A stretch of 64,000 nt of DNA, taken from NCBI GenBank assembly GCA_037178855.1, contig JASJZC010000002.1, positions 3,162,001-3,226,000 of the forward strand, in the 5' to 3' direction. The stretch comes from Oscheius sp. JU75 (Eukaryota > Nematoda > Chromadorea > Rhabditida > Rhabditidae). The position numbers and the translations under genes were made by a program. The notes beneath the pieces were generated by a model. It was not told the DNA's origin. It worked only from the letters and a program-made list of their open reading frames with translations, and did no database searches. Every line of letters starts with the position of its first letter. The stretch's first letter is position 1. Positions 12,491-23,480 of the stretch are shown piece by piece.

Positions 12491-13780
12491 TTACAATTTT
12501 GAGAAAGGCGGTGTTGGCTTCTTCATCATTACAGCCGCTCCAGCTGACATGATATCTTCTGTGAAGAGTTGGGACGAGTTCCAGGTCGCCTAAAAGTGAC
12601 TCTCACATCTGAAATCAGTCAAAACTCACAACAAAGTTGAGACTTTCGTCTACTGTATGGTCTCTGGAGTAGTTCAAAACCACCTTGCTGCCCTGAACAG
12701 CAACAGGACTCTTGAGACCGATGGTCTTGGCCAGAGAGAAGACTTCCTTCATCATTGTCTCTTGATTGTCGTGGACTTTTGAAACCAGGTCTGAACTTTC
12801 TTGATACTCAAATAGTAAGTGAGAACCAACCAAATCTGTAAGCCTCCTTAGCCTCAAAATTCCTGGCTGTGTAGGTGATCTCCTTGAGCCAGCTCTCGTT
12901 GCCAATGATTTTCGGGAGACGGTTGAGACTGCCGACGTCGGCGGCTATTCCAATGTCTACTTCCTGAGCAGAATTGTATTCTCGACAGGTATCCATGCCT
13001 TAATAGAGAAGAGAGCTTCTTTGGTACAGTGTCGAATATCACAGGCCGAGATGATGTCCACTCCGCCGCCAAAACAGATTCCGTGGATAGCGGCAATAAC
13101 TGGTTTGGAGAGCTGAAGACTGAGATTTTTTGGTGAACATTAGGATACAAGAAAGCAGAATGGACTCTGAGACAAAAAAAACAATAGAACAGTCCTGGGT
13201 TGTCTAATCTCGAAAAAACATGTTATAAAAGAAATATAACTCAGGTGGAGTACAGATCAACTGGGTAAATTGCATCAACATAAGAGGGGTCAACACACGA
13301 GGCCTTGTTCAAAGAAATAGTCAGAAAATGAGTACATGCCCTCTGGACAAAAAAGACACGAGTCAACTGAACCTTCTCAATCTTTGTGAAACACTCCTGC
13401 ATCCAGAGAATCTTCCTTCTCAAGAGCCTGGCTGGTCGAGCAATTTCCCCTCCGTCTACTTGCATCATGTCAGTCAAGCCACCTAAACTTTTTATATCGC
13501 CATGACACTCGCCCCAATCCAACCGGCAAGGTCAAGTCCGCTGGTAAAGTGCTTTCCTTCGCCCGTGAGAACCACCACCCGACAGTCGGAATCCTCTTCC
13601 AGACGGGTGAACACGTCTCCGATCTCTCTAAAGCTTAGTATGTTTCAAGGATTGAATAGGAACTCACCCCCAAATCTTATCGTTCAACGCATTCATTTTC
13701 TTGGGTCTATTGAGCGAAACCTGGATGACAAAGTCGCCAAGATTTTCGACTTTTAGGTATTCGTAGCTGTAGGTGACCAT
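12491..13780 (-). CDS. ech1: Delta(3,5)-delta(2,4)-dienoyl-CoA isomerase (ECH1)
   Basis: Crotonase-fold enzyme that isomerises dienoyl-CoA intermediates in beta-oxidation of unsaturated fatty acids. Exons: 13780-13668, 13627-13524, 13482-13373, 13112-12999, 12963-12831, 12790-12630 and 12589-12491 (277 aa). Family motifs are [11 protein letters not shown], the oxyanion-hole region [20 protein letters not shown], and [13 protein letters not shown] with the acidic catalytic residues. The C-terminus is SKL, a canonical peroxisomal PTS1. Start 13780 was chosen because a CCGAACAG acceptor lies one base upstream. An in-frame ATG at 13906 would add a basic, mitochondria-like leader, and dual targeting is known for mammalian ECH1. 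The intron after the exon ending at 12999 has a GC donor (AAG|GCATGG). The C-type lectin stop codon is 137 nt upstream. Confidence 0.92.
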
Positions 13781-13917
13781 TCTGTTCGGAGAGAAAACAA
13801 TAAAGGGAAGAGGGGTCGAGTGTACCGACTGATAGGAATGGGAAAATCGATACAGGGGGTTCAAAGAAGATGGAACACACTGGAGTTTCGTTTGGAGAAA
13901 TTTCATTACATGATTGG

Positions 13918-14982
13918 TTACAGAACAATTTGACAGAGAACACTCTTCGACTCATGCAGACAGTCGACAGCCTTGTAGTAGCCTACTTGACCAGCGTGGA
14001 GAAGCTGTCCTTCTGCTATCACCTGGTCCGTCACGAACTGAAAGAAATTTTACGAATGGAGAAGAAAGTATAGAACTTTGAAGCAGCTGCCTTCTTCAAA
14101 AGACGGCTCCTGGTTGTTGTAGAACTTGAGGAAGCCTTCGGTCTCTCTATCTTCCCAGCGAAGTTGCCCAACTACGTCGTCTCGAATGAGCCCAATATAG
14201 GGGATGTCTTCGAGGTAAATGGTTCTTCCGGAAGAGGCTAGTTCTGGAAAGATTTCATACCTAGACTTCCAGAAAGCTGTTGGGGAAGGGGGCTTGTCGA
14301 ATCTATCAGAAGAGACAACATGAAGTAGAAGACATGGCCGGCTAGTTTGACACAGTGACTTGGTCAAAATAACAAGCATAGTTATAGGCATAGACTTACA
14401 GAAAGACGAGGACAGTGTGACCAATTTGATATGAACAGGCTGACTGGGTACACAGACAAAGACTCACTTTTCAAGAACAGATACTCTTCCATAGTCCCAA
14501 TAGTCGCTATAGACCCGTCTTGCTCTTTCTGACACGTCATCTTGGCTCCAAGATAGTCAACGTCTTCTTTGACCATCTTAAAACACTTCTCAAAACCATA
14601 TGACGAAGAGAACTTTGTCCAAGTAACCGGACAGCTTGTCTCCGTAACTGAAAACTGAATTTCCGTACAGCCACCGTAACTCTCACTGATTGCCTTCTCC
14701 TCGAACGGCGTTTCGGTAGGCTGAATACTGGGCTCAAGGGGCTGAATACTTCGCTCTCCTAGACTTTCAGTTTGTTCAACTCTTTCAGATCCACTAGATA
14801 CGGGCTCGATCGATTGTTGGGCTGAGACACCGGATTCCGATGGGGAGGCTACAGTATTCCCAGGAAGGAACGTGTTCTGTGACTGTTCATATCCAAGAAA
14901 CGGCAAACCTTACATCGTAGGGAACTGTTGGTAGACAAGCAAAAGAGAGTAAAGGTAGCGAGAGAGCGAAGAGAAGGTTCAT
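13918..14982 (-). CDS. Secreted C-type lectin-domain protein
   Basis: Exons 14982-14914, 14882-14468, 14276-14077 and 14037-13918 join in phase to 267 aa. A signal peptide (MNLLFALSLPLLSFACL) leads into a Ser/Thr/Pro/Glu-rich linker of about 80 residues with short repeats (IQPLEPSIQPTETP). One C-type lectin domain follows, opening at CPVTWTKFSSSYGFEKCFKM and closing with SVLCQIVL. The classical WIGL is YIGL here. EPS occurs where many domains have EPN, and the WND calcium motif is not evident, so calcium-dependent sugar binding is uncertain. Secreted nematode lectins often act in surface recognition or immunity. The start codon is 55 nt after the S28 stop and the stop is 137 nt before the ECH1 ATG, all on one strand. 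Confidence 0.82.
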
Positions 14983-15037
14983 TATGAATTGAAATGATCG
15001 AGCGCAATTAGATCATGGGAACGAGAGAGACACTTTA

Positions 15038-18000
15038 TTAGAGAGCTAGCCACTTCTGTATTGTACTGCTGACTGTGGCTCGAGCTTGTTTCAACGAGGC
15101 TGGATCATTCGAGGCTGTCGGGTAGATGTCACTTCGATAGCCCATGCCACCAATGATGACAGGAACCACGGTGTTCTGTGAAGACTGAAGAATGCTCAAA
15201 CGACGCCAAGGATCATGATCTCCGTTCAGGATGATAGTGTAGGATGTCTGGAAGTGAGTCAGTGATTACAATTCGGTGGTTCTAAACTCCTATTGGGGAC
15301 TACGACCAGCTAGAAAGAGACATTTTGACAAGAACGAACAAAAAGTGGCAAAGAAAGGTAGCATAAGAGGTACGAGAGGACCAGGTGATCAGGAAAAGTT
15401 CGAAAGAGGTAGTTGCCGAGAGTACAGAGTTGTTGTTGGCAAAGACAGGTTTTGAATGTGGCAGAATGAGTGGGGCATGTACAAAAGGTTGACATCGGCA
15501 GGCGGCAGAATGATAGGATACTACGGTAGCTGGCTCAGTAAGCCCACATTGATCTTGTTGCCTCCAAACTGAGCATTGACATTGTTCACTCCTTGGTTAC
15601 CATAGTTAGCATCGTACTGTATTCCGAAGATGGTCTGGCAGATCTTTGTGTAGTAGCTGAAGCTTGAGTTCATTTGAGAAAAGAACCCTCTACCTGAGCG
15701 GAAGACTAGGACTGAAGAATTGTGACGAAATGGTAGAGTCAGTCGTTATGAAATAGCCCAGTTCCGTGCATTGCTGCCAAATCCATGCTCTCGCTAAACT
15801 TCGATCTTTTCAAAATTCGAAACTCCTCACTTTCGTCAGAGTACGGATCAGTAGCATTAGCCAAGTAGCCAACGAAGCCATTGTAGTCGATGTCGGTACA
15901 GAACGAGCCGAATCCGAAGGCGTTGTTGAAGTTAGAAAAGGTCTGGGTTCGGATATATTCATAAAGGAGATTGACTACTTACCGCCTGCATTCTTACCAT
16001 GACAGAGATTGACATGTTCGTGTGGAACTGGCAGATTCCCTTAGAGATGGTCAGCTGAGTCCTGTAGGGACCCTGAAAATCAAGAGCTTGGACAGACTGA
16101 AAGATTGTGAAGGAGACAGGTTAACAGATACATGTGAAATTAGATCTAGTAAAAAGTGCTAGTGCAGTGCGAGGAAATAGTGGGATTGAGATACGGTACC
16201 TGATTGTTCATCCCATACAGAACCATGCTAGTGTAGGGATTGATGATAGTCGACCAGGTGAACTGTTGACTGTCGACATCAGTGGGATCGATGTTCGTGC
16301 AGAGACTGAAGCTCAATATGTTCTTTCGAAAGAGCAGACTTACTTGAAAGTGTTCTTGATCGACTGCCTTCCCTGAGCCGTCTTCATCAGCTGGGCGACT
16401 TGGGAGAAGCCCAGACTGACAGAGTTAGCACAATCGAAACTGACCTCCCTTATGGCCTCAATCACTCCGTCCAGCATCTCTGAAAGTTTCCTGTACTTTC
16501 AGTGGCAGGATCCCTTACCAGTGAAGTCGTATTTAGCTTGAAGAGGTGGAGAACTCGCGACTACAAAATTGACCCTATCGGGGTATCTTTCTCTCAACCA
16601 GACGGCCAAGTTCCCAGCATAACCAGCTCCCATTGCTGCCCATTTTGCCGTATTGAACTGACTTCTGGTTGTCTTGATGTAGTCGATAAAGATCCTGAAG
16701 TCTTCTGTGGACTGCTTCGCATTGAGCCATTGAAAGTCCACGTCTGTTCTTTCGACACTGTAAACAGATTTAGAAGTTCATAGACTTTCTTACTAGGTCA
16801 TGCGGCTCTGTCCGTAGTAGCGATGCTCGACAAAAAAGAGTAAGGCCCCATGAGTAGCGGCCAGAGTACACCAATGGGTCGAGGCTGGAAGGAAAAATGG
16901 TCTTATGGTCTCTGAGAGTCTGATTGGACTTTCGCCCCCTTCGATATCGGCTTAGTGGAACGAGTGTCTAGCAGGAGCAGACTTCTCCCCTGTCTCACTG
17001 TCCCTCCGCCCGTCGATGTCATCGGGTTCCTTTACACCTGTCACTCAGGCAACCTGGTCTATCTCCTCTTCTACTTCAGCAAGACTCTTCTTCGGGTTAC
17101 TGGGAATTTTCGATCTGCAGTGGGAAGAATGTAAAGTGGGCGACAGCAACTAGAAGCCAAAGTCTGTGAATTTCCCAAAAGAAACGTTTGTTTCTAAAAA
17201 CAAATTTGTGTTTCTGATTGCAGGAGCAACCAGTGCCAATTACGACTGTTTTGTTGCTATTCCGAAAAAGTTGGCTTTTTCAAATAGTTATAAGAGAAAC
17301 AATAAAGGTTATTTGGGCTCCAGTAGACGCCCGAAGACGACAGCTATGACTTCAGCTATGAAGCGCGAAGACTTCAGTAGCAGCCTTAACACTATCCTCG
17401 GTCTCCTGGTAGCTGTCCTCGTCATCCTGATCTTGTCGGCCGTCTTCCGATTCATCTACTTCTGCTTCTGTCGCAGGGGCAACGCCGTCCCGTTTGCTGT
17501 CAAATGCGACTTCAAGGAACATCTGGAGAAGTTGCAGGAGGCTGAAGCGGACTACATGGCCGGGATCTCCAAGAAGGTGAGGAAGTTGTCGAAATCGTCA
17601 CGGAAGAGCCAGTCGAAGAGCTCGAAGAAGAGTAGCAAGAAGGAGACTCTCTTGTCCAGGTAAGTCCACTCTGTGTCCCTACTGACTCAAGACTATAACC
17701 AATGACTACCATTTCAGACAGCCAAACGTCATGGTAGATCTGGAGAAAGGAAGAAACGGCGTCAATGGGGCTCAGCTGGCCGAGATGAAGATGCGACTGG
17801 ATGAGCTGGTCGCCGGCGACACGATCGATTGCGTCGGACCGGAGATCAAAGTTATGCCGGGTCCTGTGATCGTCCCCTCCCAGCTCTCCGTTGCCTCGGT
17901 CACTCTTCCTCCGATGCCGAGTCAGCCCATCGTCGCTCCAGCTCCTACAGTCACCATCACTGCACTGGAGCCCGCCCAGAAGCCTCTCGCCTTTAACACG

Positions 18001-18627
18001 AATCTGCAGATGACCACAAACGACGCGACCGTCTTCACGGCCCGAGAAGCGCCCTCTCCTCATGTGGCCACGGCAAAGGAATTTTTAGCTTCGGTGGTCC
18101 TGGTACCGACAGCAGCTACTCCGTTGATCAGTCTGGCGTCCACACATCAAGGAGCCAAGAGGGAGACAGCTGTCTAGTTGAAAAGAATGTGAGTTCATTC
18201 GTATAATAAACTGTTTAATACAGAAAAGGCCCTTGTCTTGTGTTTTCTCCTGTATTGATCCCAGCATTCTTTTTAAGAAAATCCCAGTACACAGTTTAGA
18301 GTCAGAGAGACATAGAGACTCACAGTTGCTGATCCAGTATGGGTCTCCAGACAGTCCTCCACTGATAACCAAAAACAGTGGTCCTCCCGTCCTGTAGTAT
18401 CTCTCATTGGCCCAGTATCTCTGCTCGAATGTGGCAGTGTTCGAACTGTTGAAATGATCGACCTTGCTCGTGAAGAACAGTTCCGGGAGGTTCGACTGTC
18501 CTCGCGGAAGCTCAGGTCGCCACCAGGACGGGACTTTGGTGTTTATAAGACTATTCACAGAGACAACCAGACCTTAAAACTGACTGAGAGCAAAAGATGA
18601 ATCTGTACCTATTAGCAGATAGAACAT
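15038..18627 (-). CDS. S28 prolyl-carboxypeptidase-like protein, catalytic triad lost
   Basis: Eleven exons join in phase: 18627-18609, 18572-18324, 16884-16794, 16757-16519, 16479-16344, 16305-16200, 16072-15998, 15942-15831, 15793-15694, 15656-15548 and 15247-15038 (481 aa, normal for the family). A signal peptide (MFYLLIGLVVSVNS) is followed by VDHFN and VEHRYYGQS, then the core. The nucleophile motif, normally GGSYGG, reads GAGYAG, so the serine is glycine. The C-terminal histidine motif reads GMGYRSD, with no His. The Asp motif (NGDHDPW) and the structural motif WIWQQCTELGYF are kept. It is therefore probably a secreted or lysosomal pseudo-peptidase that binds rather than cuts. Frame, length and cysteines are intact, arguing against a pseudogene. 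Intron 2 (1.4 kb) houses a plus-strand gene. The poly(A) signal overlaps the stop codon. Confidence 0.85.
17346..18177 (+). CDS. Single-pass membrane protein nested in the S28 intron
   Basis: Two exons, 17346-17659 and 17718-18177, encode 257 aa. A short N-terminus (MTSAMKREDFSSSLN) is followed by one strong membrane segment (LNTILGLLVAVLVILILSAV and the adjoining FRFIYFCFC). Then come a Ser/Lys-rich stretch with repeated SSKK-type words and a Val/Pro/Thr-rich tail. The layout predicts a small type III or type I plasma-membrane protein with a basic cytoplasmic tail. I recognise no family. It lies wholly inside intron 2 of the opposite-strand S28 gene. An AATAAA at 18205-18210 follows the stop. 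Protein-like codon use and correct splice signals support expression. Confidence 0.7.
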
Positions 18628-18741
18628 GTTGTCAACAAAAGCTGATAACTAGCCCCTTAGGAGATTTATAAGATTTCTTATCGTAAGCCTTGAAAAGATA
18701 GCTTCAAAGAGCGATCAGAGTGACTATAGACTTTATTGTAT

Positions 18742-21026
18742 TCAGAACTCGGAAGATGGGCTTGTGATTGGAAACTTGGTGAGGCATATATTTTGACCGG
18801 CTAAGTTCAGAGCGTTGTAGAGGCAATCGGCCAGGTTGTAGAGAGGCACGGAGTTGGCCAGCAGAGCAGTTGAATTGTTCTTGGCGTCCTGAAAAGATAG
18901 AACTCGACGTGCTATGGTATTTGAATGACTCTCTCAAGCAGTTTTGGTTCAATGAAAACACAGCAACTACCGTAACTCTTTTTGTTTAGTCCCCTTTCAC
19001 TACCAGACACTTCTTATCTAGTCTACAGTCTTGGCAGGCTATAACGGATCAATTCGGCGAGTACCTCGTCTTACAATTTCACAAACAAGCAACTCAAGGT
19101 TCACTGAAACATGTTCACTACTACATTCTGTTGACGAGGAGCAAACTGAATTTTAAACTCCCGCGTAAGATTTCTTCGGCTGAGTATTTAATGTTTACAT
19201 GCTGTAGCTTGTTGACAGCCAAATTAGCAGATCCTTAGGGATATGATTCTAACCGCTGTTTACATTTTTGTGAACAGACTATCACTAGTTTGGTAACGGG
19301 GTGTGAGTCGAGAGCAGGGATACCGCGAATAATCGTACGCAAGTTTGCGTAAAGCGTCCTATTCCCAAATACCTAATTTTACAGTATTCTGACTATTTTT
19401 CCCGGATGGCCAGACCTTGAATCCACCACCTGCAAAAATACGAAACGAGAAAATTTTTTTCCCTGGAACAAGGGGTGGCCTTATATTCGTTTTAATTTTC
19501 AACATTCGAAAACGAATATCGAAGATGAAAACAAATAATAGATCACCCCACGTCCCAGAGACAAATTTTTTTGTGTTTCATATTTTTTGCAGGTGGATTC
19601 GAGGACTGGTCATCCGGGAAAAAAGCCAGAACGTTGTATATTAGGGGGTTTCTGAATGGCACGAGTTACGCCACTCTTGTGGTTCAAGGAGACTTCGTCT
19701 TCCCTGTTCACAGCGGTTGGAACATATCTCTTGAAGTCAATAGGAGGATTCGTTCAGGTTGGTTTGCGTTCAACATATACTACGATCTCTTCACTAACCG
19801 GAGAGTTCATCTTAAAAAAAGAAGATTATATAAGATGTGTGTCGAACCATGCCTACTGTACCTGGAGACACCGAGAAAAAGATCTTACAAAGTTGAGGAC
19901 AGCACAAAAAAAGGGTGATGAGAAGAATGTTTGGCGTAGCTCTCTTCGACGGACAACTAATGAATGGCTAGAAGAAACTGTCAAACTACCAGTCAAGAAA
20001 GAATGGGTAAAAAGGAAGTCGAACTGGGCCGGGAGGCGAATATGAAAGACGAAAAGTGGACGAAATGCCTCACAGGATGGAGACCGTGGAAGAATGTCTG
20101 GTAGACCAAAGTCCAGATGGAGGGACGTATTCGCAGCTCAGTTAGGAGAAGTATGGATGAGAACTACGCGGATGAGCACCGATCTTTGGAAGACTAGTAT
20201 ATTGCGACATATAGAAAGTATTTGACAAATGCAAAATAAAAATGACCAACGCCACTCTTTACACAAACTTGCTCACGAATATTCGTGGCATCCCTGGTCG
20301 AGAGCAATCCAAAGTCGAGTTTAGTTAATCAGTTGTCGAGGACTAGATTCACATTTCCCTAATAGAACAAGAGAGTGGAGCCGCCTGAAGTTTGAAAAAT
20401 GTGCGAATTCTCTCAAAGAAATCACGAGAGCCATGGGTTCAATAAAGTCGTGATGACGGTACTCAAGGAACTTCAACTTGTTTTCTCTAGGTCAGTTCTT
20501 TTTAAAGCAAAAATCCTGCTATGCCCTCATCGTGACTACCCTGGGAAGTTTAGAATGTTGCCGAAACCATGTGGGTGTAGTCATATGAATCCAAAGTGAT
20601 ATAACTTACAACAAAAGCAGGAAAGCTGGTCATTGTAGCATTATAAACATCTTGAACCGCCTGTTGAGTCTTGGTATAGTTGCTGCTGAACGCCTGAAAC
20701 AGTGTTCTAACTCAATTTTCAAGCCCTCTCACGGCGTTGAACGCAGTTCCATCAAGATTTGCCCCGTTCAACGACTTAGCCTGCAAATCCAGAGCTGTAA
20801 CAGCAGCTGTGAGATTAGAAATCGTCCCATTGAGAACCTTCGGGTCTACATATGAGGCAACCACCTAAAAGTTAATCTCTTTAGAGCCCAAACGACCGAA
20901 AATTACCTCGGGAACCTTAAAAATGTACTGACAGTGGGTACTGTTGCATCCGTAAGAGAAGATAGGTGCTTCGAAAGCGGCTACCGTGGAAAATAGAGAA
21001 AAAAGGAGAACAACCCGGAGGAACAT
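18742..21026 (-). CDS. Small secreted protein, unknown family
   Basis: Four exons, 21026-20907, 20864-20733, 20693-20610 and 18888-18742, encode 160 aa. A signal peptide (MFLRVVLLFSLFSTVAAF) precedes a mature chain with four cysteines (GCNSTHCQY near residue 30, then ADCLYNA and NICLT). There are several N-glycosylation sites (NST, NGT, NLT, NYT, NAT, NNST). The middle part is helix-prone and rich in Ala and Asn. I recognise no family; the architecture suggests a secreted helical bundle. The last intron, 18889-20609, is 1.7 kb and hosts a foldback element and a decayed LINE. A poly(A) signal lies just past the stop, near 18732-18737. Confidence 0.72.
19380..19638. repeat. Large foldback (palindromic) element
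   Basis: The whole 259 nt folds on itself. The stretch from about 19380 onward is the reverse complement, with small mismatches, of the stretch ending at 19638; for example CCCGGATGGCCAGACCTTGA pairs with TCGAGGACTGGTCATCCGGG. Similarity continues inward through the poly-A/T blocks to a short central spacer near 19495-19510. It is probably a foldback MITE or a pair of head-to-head element copies. Confidence 0.72.
19640..20240 (+). mobile_element. Decayed non-LTR retrotransposon 3' end
   Basis: Several plus-strand frames in succession match the C-terminal part of a LINE endonuclease-reverse-transcriptase. The first is EVNRRIRSGWFAFN at about 19734-19775, the next RTTNEWLEET near 19950-19980, then a KWTKCLTGWRPWK stretch from about 20055. 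The final RGRPKTRWRD-like signature reads GRPKSRWRDV at about 20100-20130. They lie in different frames, so the copy is broken by several indels. The upstream polymerase and endonuclease domains are absent. An A-rich TGACAAATGCAAAATAAAAATG tail follows near 20222-20245. It lies inside the last intron of the minus-strand secreted-protein gene. Confidence 0.7.
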
Positions 21027-22146
21027 CCTTAAAATAGTGTTTAGGCTCGAAAAGTGCTAAAAGGAGCTGGTAAGTAGGTTCTCTGGGAGGGCGTCGGCTG
21101 TGTAAGAGAGTCCTGTGATAAGGAGGAATTTTCAGTAGCTGATAGAGACTGCTTCCGTTTCATCGATCCTAGATCTGACTGTGCTGTTCTGAATAGATTG
21201 GAGCTTTGGAGGTTTAGGCATTTGAACAAGTAGACAGAGTCAGAAACAGTTCCTAGATCGACGGATAAACTAATCGGCCAAGGGACTAGTCTGCGGCTTT
21301 GTCTCACCAAATTGACGAGTTTGAACAACATTTTATGACCGAAGAAGTCATTTATGATGTTTATGCAATGTTCTGAAAAATTGCAGAGCAGATCAAAATC
21401 TTCAACTTTCAAGAACATCGGTCGAGTTTCGGGTATGACTTGACTTATTGCAAGTCGCGTTGGATACTGATCCTAATGAGAACCAACTCGGTCTTTCCTC
21501 CTGCCACCGGGGAATGAGATTGGTTGTGCCCTCAACACAACAGAGAAGTGGCTAATTTTTGGGATCCCCTCGAAAGAGCGGGAACCAGGACCTTCTCTTC
21601 TGAACCATTTGGTCGTTCAGTCAACAACTCTAGACACCTCTACCTTCTTCCGACAAACAGTCTGCGGACATAAAACTTCTGAAACTGGTGTGACTCATGT
21701 TTTGAGCAAACCTACCCGGAACAGGAACCGGCTGAACAGTAGTCAATTTTCAAATCTCTGTCATCACTTCTCTTCCCGTGAACTTCTTCTTCTAGCGGAG
21801 CGAAGACCGTTTTCCCGGTGATACTAACTGACAGAGAGGCGGTCAGCAGTTTTAGGCCGAGAGAGAACCCGTCTCCCGTCTCACACACAGCCCCAGCCCC
21901 CTACTTTACTGCCCAAAAAAAGTCGAACTGTCCGAATTGATCCTCTGGAAAACAAATTTTTTTTGCCAACAATTTTCTTCATTCCTTATTTTTCGGTTCA
22001 GAGTTTACCTATGCTTCATCTTTGACTCTAAAAAAGGCCAATCTGAGTCAATCCCTTCGCTGAACGCCGCGCTCATTTCGATCTTTACACTGTTTCGGAC
22101 ACAACAGTTTCTCTCCCAAAAACGTCATTTCAGCACCCGGTGGACT
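21027..22146. other. Divergent intergenic region
   Basis: It lies between the minus-strand secreted-protein gene and the plus-strand metalloproteinase, and must contain both promoters. I see no further gene. The sequence ATTTCAG ends about 15 nt before the MMP start codon and may be a trans-splice acceptor. Confidence 0.5.
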
Positions 22147-23300
22147 ATGTTGTTGTTTCTGTGCCTGCTGAGCACAGCGGCAGCCATGGCTCCTGGGACG
22201 GACGGCAGTCTTCACAATGTCGAAATTATGAAACAGTTGGAGCAGGAAGCCAAGCAGTATCTCTTTCGTTTTGGGTACATCTCTGCCCCAAAAGAGAAAG
22301 TCGAGGCGAAGACCTTTGAGCCAACGAAGCAGGATCTCATGAATGGATTACAGTAAGCCTCTTGTGCATACAGTAACCACTATTTGTTACAGGCGCTTCC
22401 AGAAAGAGTTCCTGTACTTCCAGTCAGGAGCTATTGATGTTCCTACGCAAGCCAAGTTCGATGAGTATCGATGTGGAAACAGAGACATGTTCCAAGGAAT
22501 GCCGTTGGAAGATCTGCCGAAAAGTGATCTCTGGAACAAGAAAACCATCACGTATCATCTGAAGAACAATCCCAAGTCATTGTCGGCAAGTCAGACGAGG
22601 TAGGCGGACGTTCTGTTTCATAGAGGCAGCTAGTAGAAAAACCTGGATACGGAAAGACACTTGACTACCAGTCAGTAGTTGACCGCCAGTGAATCTAGAG
22701 CCACAGTTATGACTTCACATACTGAAAATATGCGTCATTTAGTCAAAAAAGACGAAATAAAAATCCAATTATTTCATTGCTCTTTGTTCAGAGAAGCGGT
22801 CGACGAGGCCTTCGAGAAATGGCGCAAGTCCACTGGGTTGAACTTTGTCGAGTCCAAGAGTGACAGTGCTGATATCGTCATTTCCTTCGAGGACATGAAA
22901 GATCCTTTCCTCAATGGTAGACTCCCTCTTTCTTTCTCTAATCTCTTTTCCAGTAGCCGCCGTAGCTTCGAAGCCTGTGAAGAGTCAGATTCTCTTGGAC
23001 AGTAAGAGACTCTGGGGCTATCGCAACCATCTCCCAAGAGGAATCTCCCTCTTCCATGCTCTCCTGCACGAGATTGGTCATACTCTCGGTCTCCATCATT
23101 CATTCTACCGTGGCTCCGTCATGTATCCGATTCTGAAGCCGGCTCTTGTCCCCTTCGGAACTTTGGATGATATTCCCAATATAGACAGAATTGCTTTCAG
23201 GCGACTATACAGTGAGTTTCGAAAACAGCCCGTGTTAATATCGACGCCGGGATTAATATGCCTGCTCTGTTTTCTCGCTCTCTATTTGAAACGGCTATAA
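22147..23300 (+). CDS. Matrix metalloproteinase without hemopexin domain
   Basis: Secreted or surface zinc endopeptidase (M10A) that cleaves extracellular matrix. Exons 22147-22352, 22393-22599, 22792-22916 and 22954-23300 join in phase to 294 aa. A signal peptide (MLLFLCLLSTAAAMA) is followed by a prodomain with peptidoglycan-binding-like helices. The cysteine switch reads YRCGNRD, a variant of PRCGxPD that keeps the zinc-binding Cys. The catalytic site is complete: HEIGHTLGLHHS with three zinc histidines and the general-base Glu, and the Met-turn SVMYP. The protein ends with a hydrophobic segment (LICLLCFLALYLKRL), predicting a C-terminal membrane anchor. No hemopexin repeats follow in this gene; a separate hemopexin gene starts 180 nt downstream on the same strand. 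Confidence 0.9.
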
Positions 23301-23375
23301 AAAGGAAAGTGTTTGGCGTTTCCCAGAGCAATTTTTGCTTCCAATAGAACTCTTTGATCTCGACTCATGTGCTTC

Positions 23376-23397
23376 TTCCGAGACATGTGTCTCGGAA
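23376..23397. promoter_or_regulatory. Perfect hairpin between MMP and hemopexin genes
   Basis: Ten-base arms TTCCGAGACA and TGTCTCGGAA flank a two-base centre. It sits 76 nt after the MMP stop and 63 nt before the next trans-splice-like TTTCAG, in the interval expected to hold 3'-end or polycistron signals. Its role is unknown. Confidence 0.45.
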
Positions 23398-23480
23398 AGC
23401 AAAAAGCAATGTTATGAACGAGTCCCATGTGTCCTCTCTCCCAATCCCCTCGATTTTCAGCCAGCACACCGCTCTTTGAC

